From the NCBI GenBank assembly GCA_018970945.1, contig JAGWVJ010000009.1, forward strand, positions 1-54,961: a DNA stretch of 54,961 nucleotides, in the 5' to 3' direction. Positions 17,870 through 25,789 of the stretch are shown piece after piece. Origin of the DNA: Cyanobacteria bacterium REEB417 (lineage in GTDB: Bacteria; Cyanobacteriota; Cyanobacteriia; PCC-6307; Cyanobiaceae). Numbering within the stretch: the stretch's first letter is position 1; every line of letters begins with the position of its first letter. Below the pieces are notes generated by a model that had not been told where the DNA came from, searched no databases, and worked only from the letters and a program-made list of their open reading frames with translations. Position numbers and translations under genes: made by a program.

Positions 17870-18646
17870 ATGGACCTGCCCCCAGCCAGTTCTGCGTTGT
17901 TGAGCCAACCCAAACGGGTGCTGGTGGTCGACCCCCATGCGACCCTGCGCACGGTACTGGCGCAGCGGTTGCGTCAGGACGGCCACCTGGCCGCCGCCGT
18001 CGCCAGCGCCCGCGAAGCCATCGAGATCTGCCAGGACCAGTCCCCCGATTTGCTGGTGGCTGCCGAGCTGCTCGAGGAGACCTCAGCCCTGCGGTTGGCG
18101 GCCCAGCTGCGCAGCCCGGTGATGGTGCTCACCGCCCGCTCCGGTTCGGAACCGGTGGTGACCCTGCTCGATGCCGGCGCCGATGACGTGCTGCGCAAAC
18201 CCTTTGGCCTTGAAGAACTGGCCGCCCGCTGCCGCACCCTGCTGCGCCGCAGCGGCAACGGCCTGCAGGAGCGCGTCTGCGTGGGCCCCCTCGAAGTGCA
18301 TGTGCTGCTGCGCCAGGTCACCCTGCGGGACCAGCCGGTGGAGCTGAGCCCGCGGGAATTTGCCCTGCTCTGCGCCCTGTTGATGCCGCCGGGTGTGGTG
18401 CGCAGCCGTCAGGAGCTGCTGCGCATGGCCTGGCCGCCGTTCAGCGGTGGGCCCCGGTCGGTCGACACCCAGGTGCTCACCCTGCGCCGCAAACTCGAGC
18501 AGGCCGGCCTGGGCGAGGGCGGCGGCATCGAGACCATGCGCCAGCAGGGCTACCGCTTCAGCCTTGAAACGCTGCCGTCAGACGCCAGCCAGGAGGCCAG
18601 CGCCAGCCATGGGGGCAATCCGTCGCTGGCCATGCCCCTGTCCTGA
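17870..18646 (+). CDS. OmpR-type response regulator with atypical receiver
   Basis: A 258-residue protein with an N-terminal receiver (about 15-130) and a C-terminal winged-helix DNA-binding domain (about 140-235: VELSPREFALLCALL, RSVDTQVLTLRRKLE, ETMRQQGYRF). The receiver keeps Thr88 (VLTAR) and Lys110 (RKPFG), but the usual acidic pair is Asp21-Pro22. The residue at the phospho-acceptor position is Ala65 (PDLLVAAELL, where family members have a strand ending in Asp). Glu66 is adjacent. Phosphorylation by a classical histidine kinase is therefore unlikely; phosphorylation-independent regulators such as NblR are known in cyanobacteria. No kinase gene is near. Its target genes are unknown. Confidence 0.92.
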   Translation: MDLPPASSALLSQPKRVLVVDPHATLRTVLAQRLRQDGHLAAAVASAREAIEICQDQSPDLLVAAELLEETSALRLAAQLRSPVMVLTARSGSEPVVTLLDAGADDVLRKPFGLEELAARCRTLLRRSGNGLQERVCVGPLEVHVLLRQVTLRDQPVELSPREFALLCALLMPPGVVRSRQELLRMAWPPFSGGPRSVDTQVLTLRRKLEQAGLGEGGGIETMRQQGYRFSLETLPSDASQEASASHGGNPSLAMPLS

Positions 18647-18669
18647 GCGGGTGTCTCCGAGGGGGGTCG

Positions 18670-19212
18670 TCAAGACAGCCGCGGCAACAGGGGCAGCGCC
18701 GCCAGTTCACCGATCAACATCAGCAGACTGAGCACCGCCAGCAGCTGATAGGTCCAGGGAGGCGTCAAACGTTTCACAGAGCTGGTGTCGATGCCGGTGG
18801 CAGCGGCGAACTGCATCAAAAAATCGTCAAAGCGCGCGATCCGCTGGGGCAACAGAAAGGCCTGGCCCCCGCCCTGCTGACGCACATAAAACACCCGTCC
18901 ACCCTGGCTGGTCGCCACAGGGGTCAGACCGACCACATGATCCAGACGCAGGCTCCAACCGCGCCGCAGCAACCAACGGCACCAGGTGGGGTAGCCGACG
19001 CTGATCATCTCGCTGTCGAGCTGCACAATCTCACTGGTCAGTGCCAGCACCACCACCATGCCCACCACCAGTGCGATCAGCAGGGTCACTGCCAGACCGG
19101 ATGGCGCCAGCAGCGGCAGGGGCAGCACCAGAGCCAAATAAAGGCTGATCAGGGTGACGCGGATCAGCGGCGCCATCCCGAAGCTGTGGTCAGCGGTGGC
19201 GGTCGACGTCAC
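18670..19212 (-). CDS. Conserved hypothetical membrane protein
   Basis: A 180-residue protein from a GTG start that overlaps the preceding stop by four bases (GTGA). Two hydrophobic segments near residues 14-62 form an N-terminal hairpin. A soluble middle part (about 65-150) follows, with DHVVGLTPVATSQGGRVFYV resembling bacterial PH-like domains. A third hydrophobic segment lies near the C-terminus. It probably resides in the plasma or thylakoid membrane. I do not recognise a named family. It is co-transcribed with the small gene 19209-19502. Confidence 0.75.
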   Translation of the reverse strand: MTSTATADHSFGMAPLIRVTLISLYLALVLPLPLLAPSGLAVTLLIALVVGMVVVLALTSEIVQLDSEMISVGYPTWCRWLLRRGWSLRLDHVVGLTPVATSQGGRVFYVRQQGGGQAFLLPQRIARFDDFLMQFAAATGIDTSSVKRLTPPWTYQLLAVLSLLMLIGELAALPLLPRLS

Positions 19213-19502
19213 CGGTCGTCGGGCGATCCAGGCAGGGGCTCGATCAGCTGCGGAGGGGTGTAGCGGCCCGTGAACACCTCCTGCTCACGGCCTTTCCAGA
19301 ATTCACCCAGACGCATCAGATCGGCATGGGCCTCGGCCAGCCGGGTCACATACTCACTGGGATCCATGCTGTCCTTGGCCTCCTTGAGCTTGGTGAGGCG
19401 CAGCATCTGCAGCATCCAGGGCTTGCCCAGCTCACCGCGCTGCTCCAGGTAGCGGGCCAGCTCCTCGGAGCTGGGGGTGGCCGGGCCAGGGGCAGCGCTC
19501 AT
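19209..19502 (-). CDS. Conserved small cyanobacterial protein
   Basis: A 97-residue soluble helical protein from ATG at 19502. The N-terminal 15 residues are Pro/Ala/Ser-rich; the core (SSEELARYLEQRGELGKPW, LTKLKEAKDSMDPSEYV) and a short C-terminal YTPPQLIEPLPGS look conserved and protein-like. The 23-residue upstream extension is Arg-rich and probably not translated. No function is known. Its stop overlaps the GTG start of the membrane protein gene, so the pair may work together. Confidence 0.72.
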   Translation of the reverse strand: MSAAPGPATPSSEELARYLEQRGELGKPWMLQMLRLTKLKEAKDSMDPSEYVTRLAEAHADLMRLGEFWKGREQEVFTGRYTPPQLIEPLPGSPDDR

Positions 19503-19589
19503 GCGCTCATCATCACGGTCTTCCAGCCTATGGAGGCGTGAGTGCCCGATGCGAGCTCGAGCGAGGCGCAACCCGGCCGCTGCTGGTGC

Positions 19590-21131
19590 TCACCGTGGTA
19601 GGGCCCAGGGGTTCAGGCCCAGATCGGCGCCGATGCGGTGGGCGCAGGCAAAACCGCTGAAGGCCACGGCGTTCAGACCCTGGCCAGGGAAGCAGGAGTC
19701 GCCGACGCAGTAGAGGTTCTGCAGGCCCGTGCGGTTGAAGGGCATCGGCAGCAGGCCGGGAAGTCGCAACGCGGGGATGGGGCCGTAACTGCCGCCCATG
19801 CGGCCGAGAAAGCGCCGGTGGGTGCGGGGTGTGCCGATCTCCTGGTGGCGGATCGCGGCGCCGAGGCCAGGGATGATCGCCTCGAGCCTCTGAATGAGGC
19901 GGGCGGCATCAGCGGCCTTTTTGGCCTTGTAGGCCGCGGGGCTGAGCTCCTTCCAGGCCTGGATGTCGCTCGGGGTGAAGGTGTGCACGATGTGCCGGCC
20001 TGCGGGGGCCAGAGAGGAATCCAGCAGGGTCGGGATCGAGACGAAGACCACGCCCTGTTCGCCCTCCATCTCAGCCCAGTCCTCGAGCAGCAGGTGGTGG
20101 CAATGGAAGCCCTCGGGGATCACCGAGGCCTCCACCCCCAGGTGCAGCGACAGGAAGGAGGGGGAGGGCTTGTAGCGCCGTCGCCAGGTGGATTCGGCCT
20201 TCGGGGTGAGGGCGGCATCGACCAGCCCGCCGAAGGTGTCCCAGCGGGTCGCATTGCTCACGACGCGCTTCGCCCGGATCTGCTCGCCGCTGGCCAGCTC
20301 CACCCCCACGGCCCTGGCACTGGCCCCGTCACCCGCGAGCAACACCCTGGTGACGCGCGCCTTGTAGCGAATGGCGCCGCCATGGCGCTCCAGACCCGCC
20401 ACCAGCCTGCGGGCAATGACACCCACGCCGCCCTTGGGGTAGTTGATGCCGCCGGCATGGCGATCGGAGAACACCATGCCGGCGTTGATCATGGGCGTTA
20501 GATCGGCCGGCATCACCGACCAGCAGAAGCACTCCATGTCGATGAAGCGCAGCAACTGCTGATCCTTGATGTGGGCGCGGGCCACATCACCGACGTTCAC
20601 CGGCAGCCAGCGGGCCAGCCCCAGACACGCCAACGGCGCCCTGAAAAACACCTTGGCCAGGTAGGCGGGGTCCTCGAGCGACAGCAGCGGCATTGCATCG
20701 AGGCAGTTGAACACCTGCCAGCAGGTGTCATAAAAAGCACGGATGCCCTTGGCCTCATGGGGAAACAGCCCAGTCAGCCGCGCGACGAAGCTCCCGTAGT
20801 CGCGGTCGACCGCCACATTGAGCCCACCGGGCAGGTGGTACGCGAGCTGGGCGGGGTCGGGCACGGTTTCGCAATGCTCGCCCACGTCGGCCAGGGCGCG
20901 GGTCAGCAGGTTGGTGTGCCCCTTGTCGCCGAAGCCGAAGATCATTGAGGCACCCACGTCAAACGTGTAGCCGGCGCGCTCGAAGCTGCCGCCCGAGCCC
21001 CCCGGAATCAGGTAGCGCTCAAGCACCAGGGTGCGGGCCCCCTTGGCCGCCAGCTGGCTGGCGGTCACCAAACCGCCGATGCCGCTGCCAATGACGATGA
21101 CATCCCAGTCATCAGAAAGGCTGGAGCTCAC
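19590..21131 (-). CDS. crtH: Carotene cis-trans isomerase CrtISO (CrtH)
   Basis: A 513-residue FAD-dependent carotenoid isomerase, which converts poly-cis lycopene (prolycopene) to all-trans lycopene in carotenoid synthesis. The N-terminal dinucleotide-binding motif GSGIGG (15-20) is followed by VLERYLIPGGSGGSFER and GYTFDVGASMIFGFGDKG. The C-terminus has NLYCVGDSCFPGQGLNAVAFSG, typical of the CrtISO branch rather than CrtI/CrtP desaturases. The start is GTG at 21131. It is a single gene with no carotenoid neighbours. Confidence 0.94.
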   Translation of the reverse strand: MSSSLSDDWDVIVIGSGIGGLVTASQLAAKGARTLVLERYLIPGGSGGSFERAGYTFDVGASMIFGFGDKGHTNLLTRALADVGEHCETVPDPAQLAYHLPGGLNVAVDRDYGSFVARLTGLFPHEAKGIRAFYDTCWQVFNCLDAMPLLSLEDPAYLAKVFFRAPLACLGLARWLPVNVGDVARAHIKDQQLLRFIDMECFCWSVMPADLTPMINAGMVFSDRHAGGINYPKGGVGVIARRLVAGLERHGGAIRYKARVTRVLLAGDGASARAVGVELASGEQIRAKRVVSNATRWDTFGGLVDAALTPKAESTWRRRYKPSPSFLSLHLGVEASVIPEGFHCHHLLLEDWAEMEGEQGVVFVSIPTLLDSSLAPAGRHIVHTFTPSDIQAWKELSPAAYKAKKAADAARLIQRLEAIIPGLGAAIRHQEIGTPRTHRRFLGRMGGSYGPIPALRLPGLLPMPFNRTGLQNLYCVGDSCFPGQGLNAVAFSGFACAHRIGADLGLNPWALPR

Positions 21132-21175
21132 CGATGGGCGTTGCGGAATCAGCCGACCCTAGGTGCCAGCCAGCC

Positions 21176-21262
21176 TCACGCGATCAGCCCCGAGCCCACC
21201 ACCACCGGGGTCTCAGCCTGGGGTGGTTTGACCTCGCGCAGGCAGGTGGGCTTGATCAGCAA
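21176..21262 (-). other. Possible 28-codon ORF upstream of crtH
   Basis: In the 323-base gap between crtH and trmFO, one minus-strand frame reads LLIKPTCLREVKPPQAE, then TPVVVGSGLIA and stop, beginning at a TTG. The composition is protein-like and unlike the Arg/Pro-rich shadow frames around it. There is no clear ribosome-binding site and a stop lies shortly upstream, so it could be a very small protein, a remnant or chance. The rest of the gap holds only the hairpin at 21350-21373. Confidence 0.2.
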
Positions 21263-21349
21263 CTGAACTGGGGCGGTGGGGATTCAGATGGAGCGGACCT
21301 GCCTTCTGCAGCCCCGCGGATCGGCGACGGCCTCAAAAGAGGCATCAAC

Positions 21350-21375
21350 AACACGCCAGAACACTGGCGTGTTTT
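21350..21375 (-). terminator. Hairpin terminator downstream of trmFO
   Basis: A perfect 10-bp stem (AACACGCCAG / CTGGCGTGTT) with a four-base loop, 80 bases beyond the trmFO stop. On the minus strand it is followed by only a weak T-rich stretch. On the plus strand it ends in TTTT. No plus-strand gene precedes it, so termination of the psbY-trmFO transcript is the likely role. Confidence 0.6.
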
Positions 21376-21454
21376 GGAGAACCCGGCAGGGGAACGCCGG
21401 CGAACACCACTGCGAACAAACGTTGGTGACCTGCCAACGCCAGGCGTGCGCCGA

Positions 21455-22837
21455 TCAACCTGCCACCAGCACGGCTCGCTCCGATGCACCCATGGCAAAC
21501 GGTGCCAGATCGGCCAGGGCACGGTCGCGGTAGGCGCCATAGCGGCGGCGCTTGTCACGAATGCGCTCGGCCAGCTCTGGCAGCAGGCCGAAATTGGGCG
21601 GCATGGGCTGGAACTGGCCCCGTTTGCCACCTGAGCCACAGGGCGCCTCGGCCACGAAGTGGGTCAACGCGCCGATCATCGTGGTGGGCGGCAGCTGCAG
21701 GGGCTCGAGCCCCCGTGCCAGCCGCGCCGCGTTGGTGCCCGCCAGCCAGCCGCCGGCCACGGCCGCCGCATAGCCCTCGGTGCCGGTGAGCTGCCCTGCC
21801 GCCAGCAGCGTGGGCCTGGCCCTGAACTGCAGGGTGGGATCGAGCAGCTGGGGCGACTCGAGAAAGGTGTTGCGGTGCATCACGCCGAAGCGCACGAAGC
21901 TGGCGTTCTCGAGGCCCGGAATCAACCGCAGCACCCGCTGCTGTTCACCCCACTTGAGGTTGGTCTGGAAGCCCACCAGGTTCCAGAGGCGGCCGTCCTT
22001 GTCTTCCTGGCGCAGCTGCACCACCGCATAGGCCCGGTTGGCGCGGCGCACGTCACGGTCGTTGACATCGCCCCAGCGCGGATCCCACAGGCCGATGGGC
22101 TTCAGCGGCCCGTAGCGCATGGTGTCGTCGCCGCGGCGGGCCAGCTCCTCGATCGGCAGGCAGCCTTCGAAGAAGCTGGCGCTCTCCTGCTCGAAGTCCT
22201 TGAGCTCGGCCTGCTCAGCCCCCAGCAGCGCCTCGCGAAAGGCCAGGTACTGCTCCTTGTCCATCGGGCAGTTGATGTAGTCGGCATCGCCCTTGTCGTA
22301 ACGGGAGGCGCGAAACGCCACGCTCAGGTCGATGCTCTCGCCCTCGACGATGGGGCTGGCGGCGTCAAAGAAATGGCAGTCGTCGCGGCCGGTGAAGGCC
22401 CGCAGCTGCTCGGCCAGGGGCTCGCTGGTGAGGGGCCCTGTGGCCAGCACGGCAAGCTCACCAGGGGCTGGCAGCTGGCTGTGCTCGCGCCGCTCCACCG
22501 TGACCAACGGGTGCTGCTCCAGGGCGGCGGTGAGGGCGGCGCTGTAGCGACCCCGATCGACCGCCAGGGCCCCACCGGCGGGCACGGCATGGACATCAGC
22601 CGTGCCGATCACCAGGGAACCCAGGCGCCTCAGTTCCTCCTGCAGGAGCCCTGCAGCACGGTCGCTGCTCAGGGCCCCGAAGCTGTTGCTGCACACCAGC
22701 TCGGCAAAATCACCGCTGTGGTGCGCGGGGGATCGCCGCAACGGGCGCATCTCCACCAGGGTGACGGGCACCCCGGCGCGGGCGATCTGCCAGGCGGCTT
22801 CGGTGCCGGCCAGGCCGGCACCGACGACCAGCACCAT
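21455..22837 (-). CDS. trmFO: tRNA (uracil-5-)-methyltransferase TrmFO (folate-dependent)
   Basis: A 460-residue flavoprotein that forms ribothymidine-54 in tRNA using methylenetetrahydrofolate. The N-terminal FAD motif GAGLAG is followed by [16 protein letters not shown] and [13 protein letters not shown]. Later blocks [49 protein letters not shown] and [17 protein letters not shown] are diagnostic of TrmFO (formerly Gid), distinct from GidA/MnmG. The ATG shares one base with the psbY stop (TGATG), so translation is likely coupled to psbY. A hairpin follows at 21350-21373. Confidence 0.96.
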   Translation of the reverse strand: MVLVVGAGLAGTEAAWQIARAGVPVTLVEMRPLRRSPAHHSGDFAELVCSNSFGALSSDRAAGLLQEELRRLGSLVIGTADVHAVPAGGALAVDRGRYSAALTAALEQHPLVTVERREHSQLPAPGELAVLATGPLTSEPLAEQLRAFTGRDDCHFFDAASPIVEGESIDLSVAFRASRYDKGDADYINCPMDKEQYLAFREALLGAEQAELKDFEQESASFFEGCLPIEELARRGDDTMRYGPLKPIGLWDPRWGDVNDRDVRRANRAYAVVQLRQEDKDGRLWNLVGFQTNLKWGEQQRVLRLIPGLENASFVRFGVMHRNTFLESPQLLDPTLQFRARPTLLAAGQLTGTEGYAAAVAGGWLAGTNAARLARGLEPLQLPPTTMIGALTHFVAEAPCGSGGKRGQFQPMPPNFGLLPELAERIRDKRRRYGAYRDRALADLAPFAMGASERAVLVAG

Positions 22838-22962
22838 CAGGCGGCCCGGCCGCGCTTGATGAACAGCTGCAGCTGACCGACGGCAGCGCGTCCGATGTGG
22901 AACACGGCCCAGCTGGCAGCCAGCACAACCGGAGCAGCCACCAAGATCAGCCGAGCGTCCAT
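22837..22962 (-). CDS. psbY: Photosystem II protein PsbY
   Basis: A 41-residue single-helix membrane protein, too short for common ORF cut-offs. The sequence starts [18 protein letters not shown], continues [13 protein letters not shown] and ends in a basic tail. The MD-R-hydrophobic-APV pattern and the following G-A-x-Q segment match cyanobacterial PsbY, a peripheral low-molecular-weight subunit near cytochrome b559. The ATG at 22962 is preceded by a suitable gap. The stop overlaps the trmFO start by one base, an unusual pairing of a photosystem subunit with a tRNA-modification gene in one transcript. Confidence 0.85.
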   Translation of the reverse strand: MDARLILVAAPVVLAASWAVFHIGRAAVGQLQLFIKRGRAA

Positions 22963-23051
22963 GGAAATGCGCGAATCAGTGCGGCGATCTTAAGGACTGC
23001 AGCCGCCCGGCGCCGATCAGCGCGGCACACGGCAATCAACTGAAGCCAACC

Positions 23052-23570
23052 TCACCGGAAGCCAGGGTCCATGCTGCGGCCGGCGTGGGCCATGGCCAGC
23101 CGGCCATAGCGGCGGGCGTGCTGGCGCTGCTCGGCGATGGCATCGGGGCTGAGCTCGCGCTTCACGACTGCCGGAGCCCCCATGACCACAGTCCCCGGGG
23201 GCACATCCCTGGTGACCACCGCCCCGGCCGCCACCAGGGCCCCGGCACCCACCGTGACGCCGTTGAGCACGATCGCGCCAATGCCGATCAGGCAGCCGTC
23301 CTGCAGGGTGGCTCCGTGCACCACCGCCCGATGGCCGATGGTCACGTCAGCGCCGATGGTGACCGGAAAGCCCGGATCACCGTGCAGCACCGCCCCGTCC
23401 TGCACGTTGGAGCCCTCGCCGATGACGATGGCGCACACGTCGCCGCGGGCCACCGCCGTGGGCCACAGGCTGGCGCCGGCCGCCAGCTGCACGTTGCCGA
23501 TGACCACAGCGGTCTCGGCCACCCAGGCGTCGGCGTGGATCTGGGGCTGGGGCCAGGGTGAGGCGGTCAT
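23052..23570 (-). CDS. Gamma carbonic anhydrase-like hexapeptide-repeat protein
   Basis: A 172-residue left-handed beta-helix protein. Repeats of the hexapeptide type run from about residue 20 to 130 (VVIGNVQLAAGASLWPTAVARGD, IGEGSNVQDGAVLHGDP in short blocks). GHRAVVHGATLQDGCLIGIGA contains the metal-binding His residues of the gamma-carbonic anhydrase/YrdA group. A C-terminal helix follows. It may hydrate CO2 or be a catalytically silent relative; it is not the carboxysomal CcmM, which has RbcS-like repeats. It is a single gene between psbY and tRNA-Lys. Confidence 0.88.
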   Translation of the reverse strand: MTASPWPQPQIHADAWVAETAVVIGNVQLAAGASLWPTAVARGDVCAIVIGEGSNVQDGAVLHGDPGFPVTIGADVTIGHRAVVHGATLQDGCLIGIGAIVLNGVTVGAGALVAAGAVVTRDVPPGTVVMGAPAVVKRELSPDAIAEQRQHARRYGRLAMAHAGRSMDPGFR

Positions 23571-23658
23571 GACGAAGGGCGGCGCCGGGTGGGCAGCGCC
23601 GGGTGATACGTTCTCAGAGTGGCCAACCGCGCCACACCCAGACGCCTGGCGTCCGGGC

Positions 23659-23730
23659 GGGTCGTTAGCTCAGCGGTAGAGCACTCGGCTTTTAACCGAT
23701 TGGTCCTGAGTTCGAATCTCAGACGACCCA
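23659..23730 (+). tRNA. tRNA-Lys (anticodon UUU)
   Basis: A 72-base cloverleaf. The acceptor stem is GGGTCGT/ACGACCC with discriminator A, the D-arm is GCTC/GAGC, the anticodon loop is CTTTTAA with TTT at 34-36, and the T-arm is CTGAG/CTCAG with TTCGAAT. CCA is not encoded. Base pair 27-43 appears as C:U, a mismatch at the top of the anticodon stem. A run of six T follows at once and may end transcription. Accessory genes begin right after it, so it is a candidate integration site. Confidence 0.96.
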
Positions 23731-24128
23731 TTTTTTCAGAATGCGAGGACTGCAAGGGTTTAACCCTGCAGCGCAAGGGGGTTCCGTCCCATGGCCCTTG
23801 TTTGCAGAAGCGGGGAGCCCTCAACCTTGATCAGCCGCTGCGGGGCCGAACACGAAAGCCCAGCAGGCCGTGAGCGCAAAAACGGCCGTGGCTGACACTC
23901 CCCTCGAACTTGCGGCGATCGCTGGACTCCAGGAGCAGATCAAAGCCCTGGCCCCCGCTCGCCTCGAGGTCTTCTCCAAGGGCTTCGGCTCGGCTTCTCA
24001 CGGCCCGCTGCCCAGCCATCGCTGCGAGCCGCCTTACGCCCCTTGCCCTTGAAGGTGGGTGTGGATCTGGTGGTGGGCTTGGCGGTTTAACCTCAGATCT
24101 GGCTTTGCTTCTCCATGAACTGCCGGCC
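23731..24128. other. Gap after tRNA-Lys with an imperfect palindrome and a doubtful small ORF
   Basis: About 400 bases with no recognised gene. A near-perfect palindrome spans 23750-23771 (CTGCA-AGGGTT-T-AACCCT-GCAG, one bulged A). It could be a terminator stem, an operator or a recombination-related site. A 60-codon plus-strand ORF (23870-24052, GTG start) has a helical first half (LELAAIAGLQEQIKAL) but an Arg/Pro/Cys tail typical of chance frames. It might be a decayed gene of the adjoining island. No copy of the tRNA 3' end was noticed farther along. Confidence 0.35.
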
Positions 24129-24425
24129 ATGGAAGACAGTTCCGAACTCCTGATCCGTCGGTTGCGCGAACACACGCCCGACTGTGCTGCGCAGTTCGGC
24201 GTGCGCAGCCTGCGCATCTTCGGTTCCTGGGCCCGAGGCACGGCCACACCCAGCAGCGATGTGGATCTGCTTGTGGCTTTTGATGGCCCCGCTACGGCGA
24301 GGCGGTTCTACGGCCTTCAACTGTTTCTGGAAGATCTGCTGCAGAAGCCTGTTGATCTGGTGACGGAACAGGCATTGCGCCAGGAGCTCAGGCCTTCGGT
24401 TGAGGCGGATGCCATCACCCTCTGA
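24129..24425 (+). CDS. mntA: MNT-type nucleotidyltransferase antitoxin (MntA-like)
   Basis: A 98-residue minimal nucleotidyltransferase. The catalytic GSX10DXD signature is intact (Gly32-Ser33 in IFGSWARGT, Asp44 and Asp46 in SDVDLLV). In characterised MNT/HEPN pairs the MNT protein neutralises the HEPN RNase by transferring AMP to a tyrosine next to its active site. The ATG at 24129 fits the usual N-terminus. The HEPN gene overlaps its 3' end by 17 bases, the standard arrangement. The ORF has moderate GC and lies in the accessory region after tRNA-Lys. Confidence 0.92.
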   Translation: MEDSSELLIRRLREHTPDCAAQFGVRSLRIFGSWARGTATPSSDVDLLVAFDGPATARRFYGLQLFLEDLLQKPVDLVTEQALRQELRPSVEADAITL

Positions 24426-24765
24426 AGGCAGTCTCAAACGTGATTGGCGCCTCTGTGCGCGGGACATGGAGCGCTTCGCCCAACGTGCGGTCGAGTACTG
24501 CGTAGGCCGGGATCGGGAGCAGTTCGAGACCAACGAGCTCCTGCAGGATGCCGTTGTGCGCAACCTTGAGCTCATCGGTGAAGCAGCCACTCGCATCCCG
24601 GAGGACGTCAGGCTTGCGCATTCAGAGATTCCATGGCGGCAGATCATTGCGATGCGCAATCAACTGATTCATGCCTACCTGGGTGTGGATCTGGATGTGG
24701 TGTGGGATGTTGTGCAGGTGGAATTGCCATTGCTGATTCAACAGCTGAAGGCACTGATCGGCTGA
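24409..24765 (+). CDS. hepT: HEPN-domain ribonuclease toxin (HepT-like)
   Basis: A 118-residue all-helical HEPN protein (DUF86 type). The family core is visible as AVVRNLELIGEAATRIPE and the catalytic RX4HXY motif as RNQLIHAY (Arg83, His88, Tyr90). All three residues needed for RNA cleavage, and for control by AMPylation of the tyrosine, are present. The toxin would cleave RNA or tRNA when not modified by its MNT partner encoded upstream. ATG at 24409 is taken as the start; a TTG three codons earlier is possible. The pair looks intact. Confidence 0.93.
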   Translation: MPSPSEGSLKRDWRLCARDMERFAQRAVEYCVGRDREQFETNELLQDAVVRNLELIGEAATRIPEDVRLAHSEIPWRQIIAMRNQLIHAYLGVDLDVVWDVVQVELPLLIQQLKALIG

Positions 24766-25146
24766 GGGGCCAACCCGCTCTCAACGCCGTGGTGCCCTGG
24801 TGCGATGAACTGCGCCAGGGCGTGCAAGCCTTGCGGCTACGCACCGGTGGCTGGGCGCGGGTGCTGCTGTTCGTTCGTGTGCCTGGGATTCGCGCGCACG
24901 GCGAATGTCCCACGGCCGCTGCACGCCGCCGTTGACGCCCCACACCCCCAGCCCCTTGAGCCGTGCCTCGTTCTCCAGACGGCTTTAGGCCTGCCGGTCG
25001 CATCCCTGGATGTACTGCCAGTACACAGACGCAGCACCGGATGCCACCAAGGCCTGGTTGAGGTTGCGACCGCCTCGGCTCCTGCGGGCAGGTGATCGCT
25101 GGCGTCAGCCAGAGCAGGGGGGATGCGTGACGACTGCGAGAGTGGC
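24766..25146. other. Non-coding or decayed stretch between hepT and mazE
   Basis: About 380 bases without a recognisable gene. One plus-strand frame reads NAVVPWCDELRQGVQALRLR, then TGGWARVLLFV, before ending near 24935. This is protein-like but has no start of its own and no recognised family, so it may be the tail of a lost gene. A perfect 7-bp-arm palindrome, TGTACTG-C-CAGTACA, lies at 25011-25025. Its spacing does not fit NtcA (GTA-N8-TAC) or the cyanobacterial LexA box. Confidence 0.4.
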
Positions 25147-25152
25147 TACAAT
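25147..25152 (+). promoter_or_regulatory. Likely -10 box of the mazEF promoter
   Basis: TACAAT, close to the sigma-70 consensus TATAAT, lies 20 bases upstream of the mazE start codon. A convincing -35 element at 16-18 bases was not seen. This is a motif guess only. Confidence 0.35.
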
Positions 25153-25171
25153 GTGAGCACGACTGAATGCT

Positions 25172-25420
25172 GTGGCCGTGGTTCGAGCGAAACTGGTCAA
25201 AATCGGCAACTCGAGAGGGGTTCGCCTCGCCAAACCGCTGCTTGAGGTTGCGGGGCTGGCTGACGAAGTTGAGATTGAGGCGGCTCCAGGGGTTTTAACC
25301 ATCAGGCCATCGGCGCATCCGAGGGCGGGCTGGGCAGAGGCGGCGTCGGCGTTCCAGCCGGAGGGCCTTCTCGATGAGATGAGCTCCACACGGTTTGATG
25401 ATCAGGAGTGGTCCTGGTGA
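25172..25420 (+). CDS. mazE: MazE-type antitoxin, AbrB/SpoVT fold
   Basis: An 82-residue protein whose N-terminal half is a swapped-hairpin AbrB DNA-binding domain (AKLVKIGNSRGVRLAKPLLE, then VEIEAAPGVLTIRP). The C-terminal half is flexible and acidic, ending FDDQEWSW, the part that normally occupies the toxin. It would bind its own promoter and neutralise the toxin encoded next. The start is GTG at 25172; a second GTG two codons on is possible. Its stop overlaps the toxin's GTG by four bases. Confidence 0.92.
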   Translation: MAVVRAKLVKIGNSRGVRLAKPLLEVAGLADEVEIEAAPGVLTIRPSAHPRAGWAEAASAFQPEGLLDEMSSTRFDDQEWSW

Positions 25421-25749
25421 CCAATGAAAATATATTAAGAGGCGATATCTTCCTTGTCGCTTTGAATCCAACTCGCGGATCTGAAATCAGAAAGACAAGA
25501 CCTTGTGTCATCGTTTCGCCGGACGAGCTGAATTCTCACCTACGCACTTTCATCGTTGCACCACTCACAACTGGTGGCTATCCGTACCCTTTTCGTGTGC
25601 GTTGCACGCTTGATGGTGAAGACGGTCACGTTGTGGCTGACCAGCTGAGAGCTGTAGACAGGGAGCGCCTTGTCAAGCATTTGGGCAGACTATCGGAGAC
25701 TACGCTCAATGAGCTGCTGTGTGTTCTTCAGGCGATGTTTGCTGCATAG
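25417..25749 (+). CDS. mazF: MazF/PemK-family endoribonuclease toxin
   Basis: A 110-residue PemK/MazF fold protein: RGDIFLVALNPTRGSEIRKT and RPCVIVSPDELN at the N-terminus, with IVAPLTTGGYPYPFRVR and VVADQLRAVDRERLVK farther on. These contain the Arg and Thr positions used for mRNA cleavage. The GTG at 25417 overlaps the mazE stop (GTGA) and is preferred over an in-frame GTG three codons earlier. The gene is visibly more AT-rich than the core genes of the window (for example AATGAAAATATATTAAG at its start), in line with acquisition by transfer. It appears intact. Confidence 0.93.
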   Translation: MTNENILRGDIFLVALNPTRGSEIRKTRPCVIVSPDELNSHLRTFIVAPLTTGGYPYPFRVRCTLDGEDGHVVADQLRAVDRERLVKHLGRLSETTLNELLCVLQAMFAA

Positions 25750-25789
25750 AGGCCTGGCTAACGACGCAAACCACCTGCCCCGCACCACG

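Noticed and set aside
23659-23730. A direct repeat of the tRNA-Lys 3' end marking an integrated element
   Set aside because: No second copy of the last 15-20 tRNA bases was noticed up to 29.5 kb, so integration at this tRNA remains only a possibility.
23567-23824. A minus-strand ORF running across tRNA-Lys
   Set aside because: It passes through the tRNA gene on the opposite strand and has no recognisable content.
25011-25025. The palindrome TGTACTGCCAGTACA as an NtcA or LexA site
   Set aside because: Spacing is wrong for both: NtcA needs GTA-N8-TAC and the cyanobacterial SOS box has a four-base spacer between GTAC-type half-sites.
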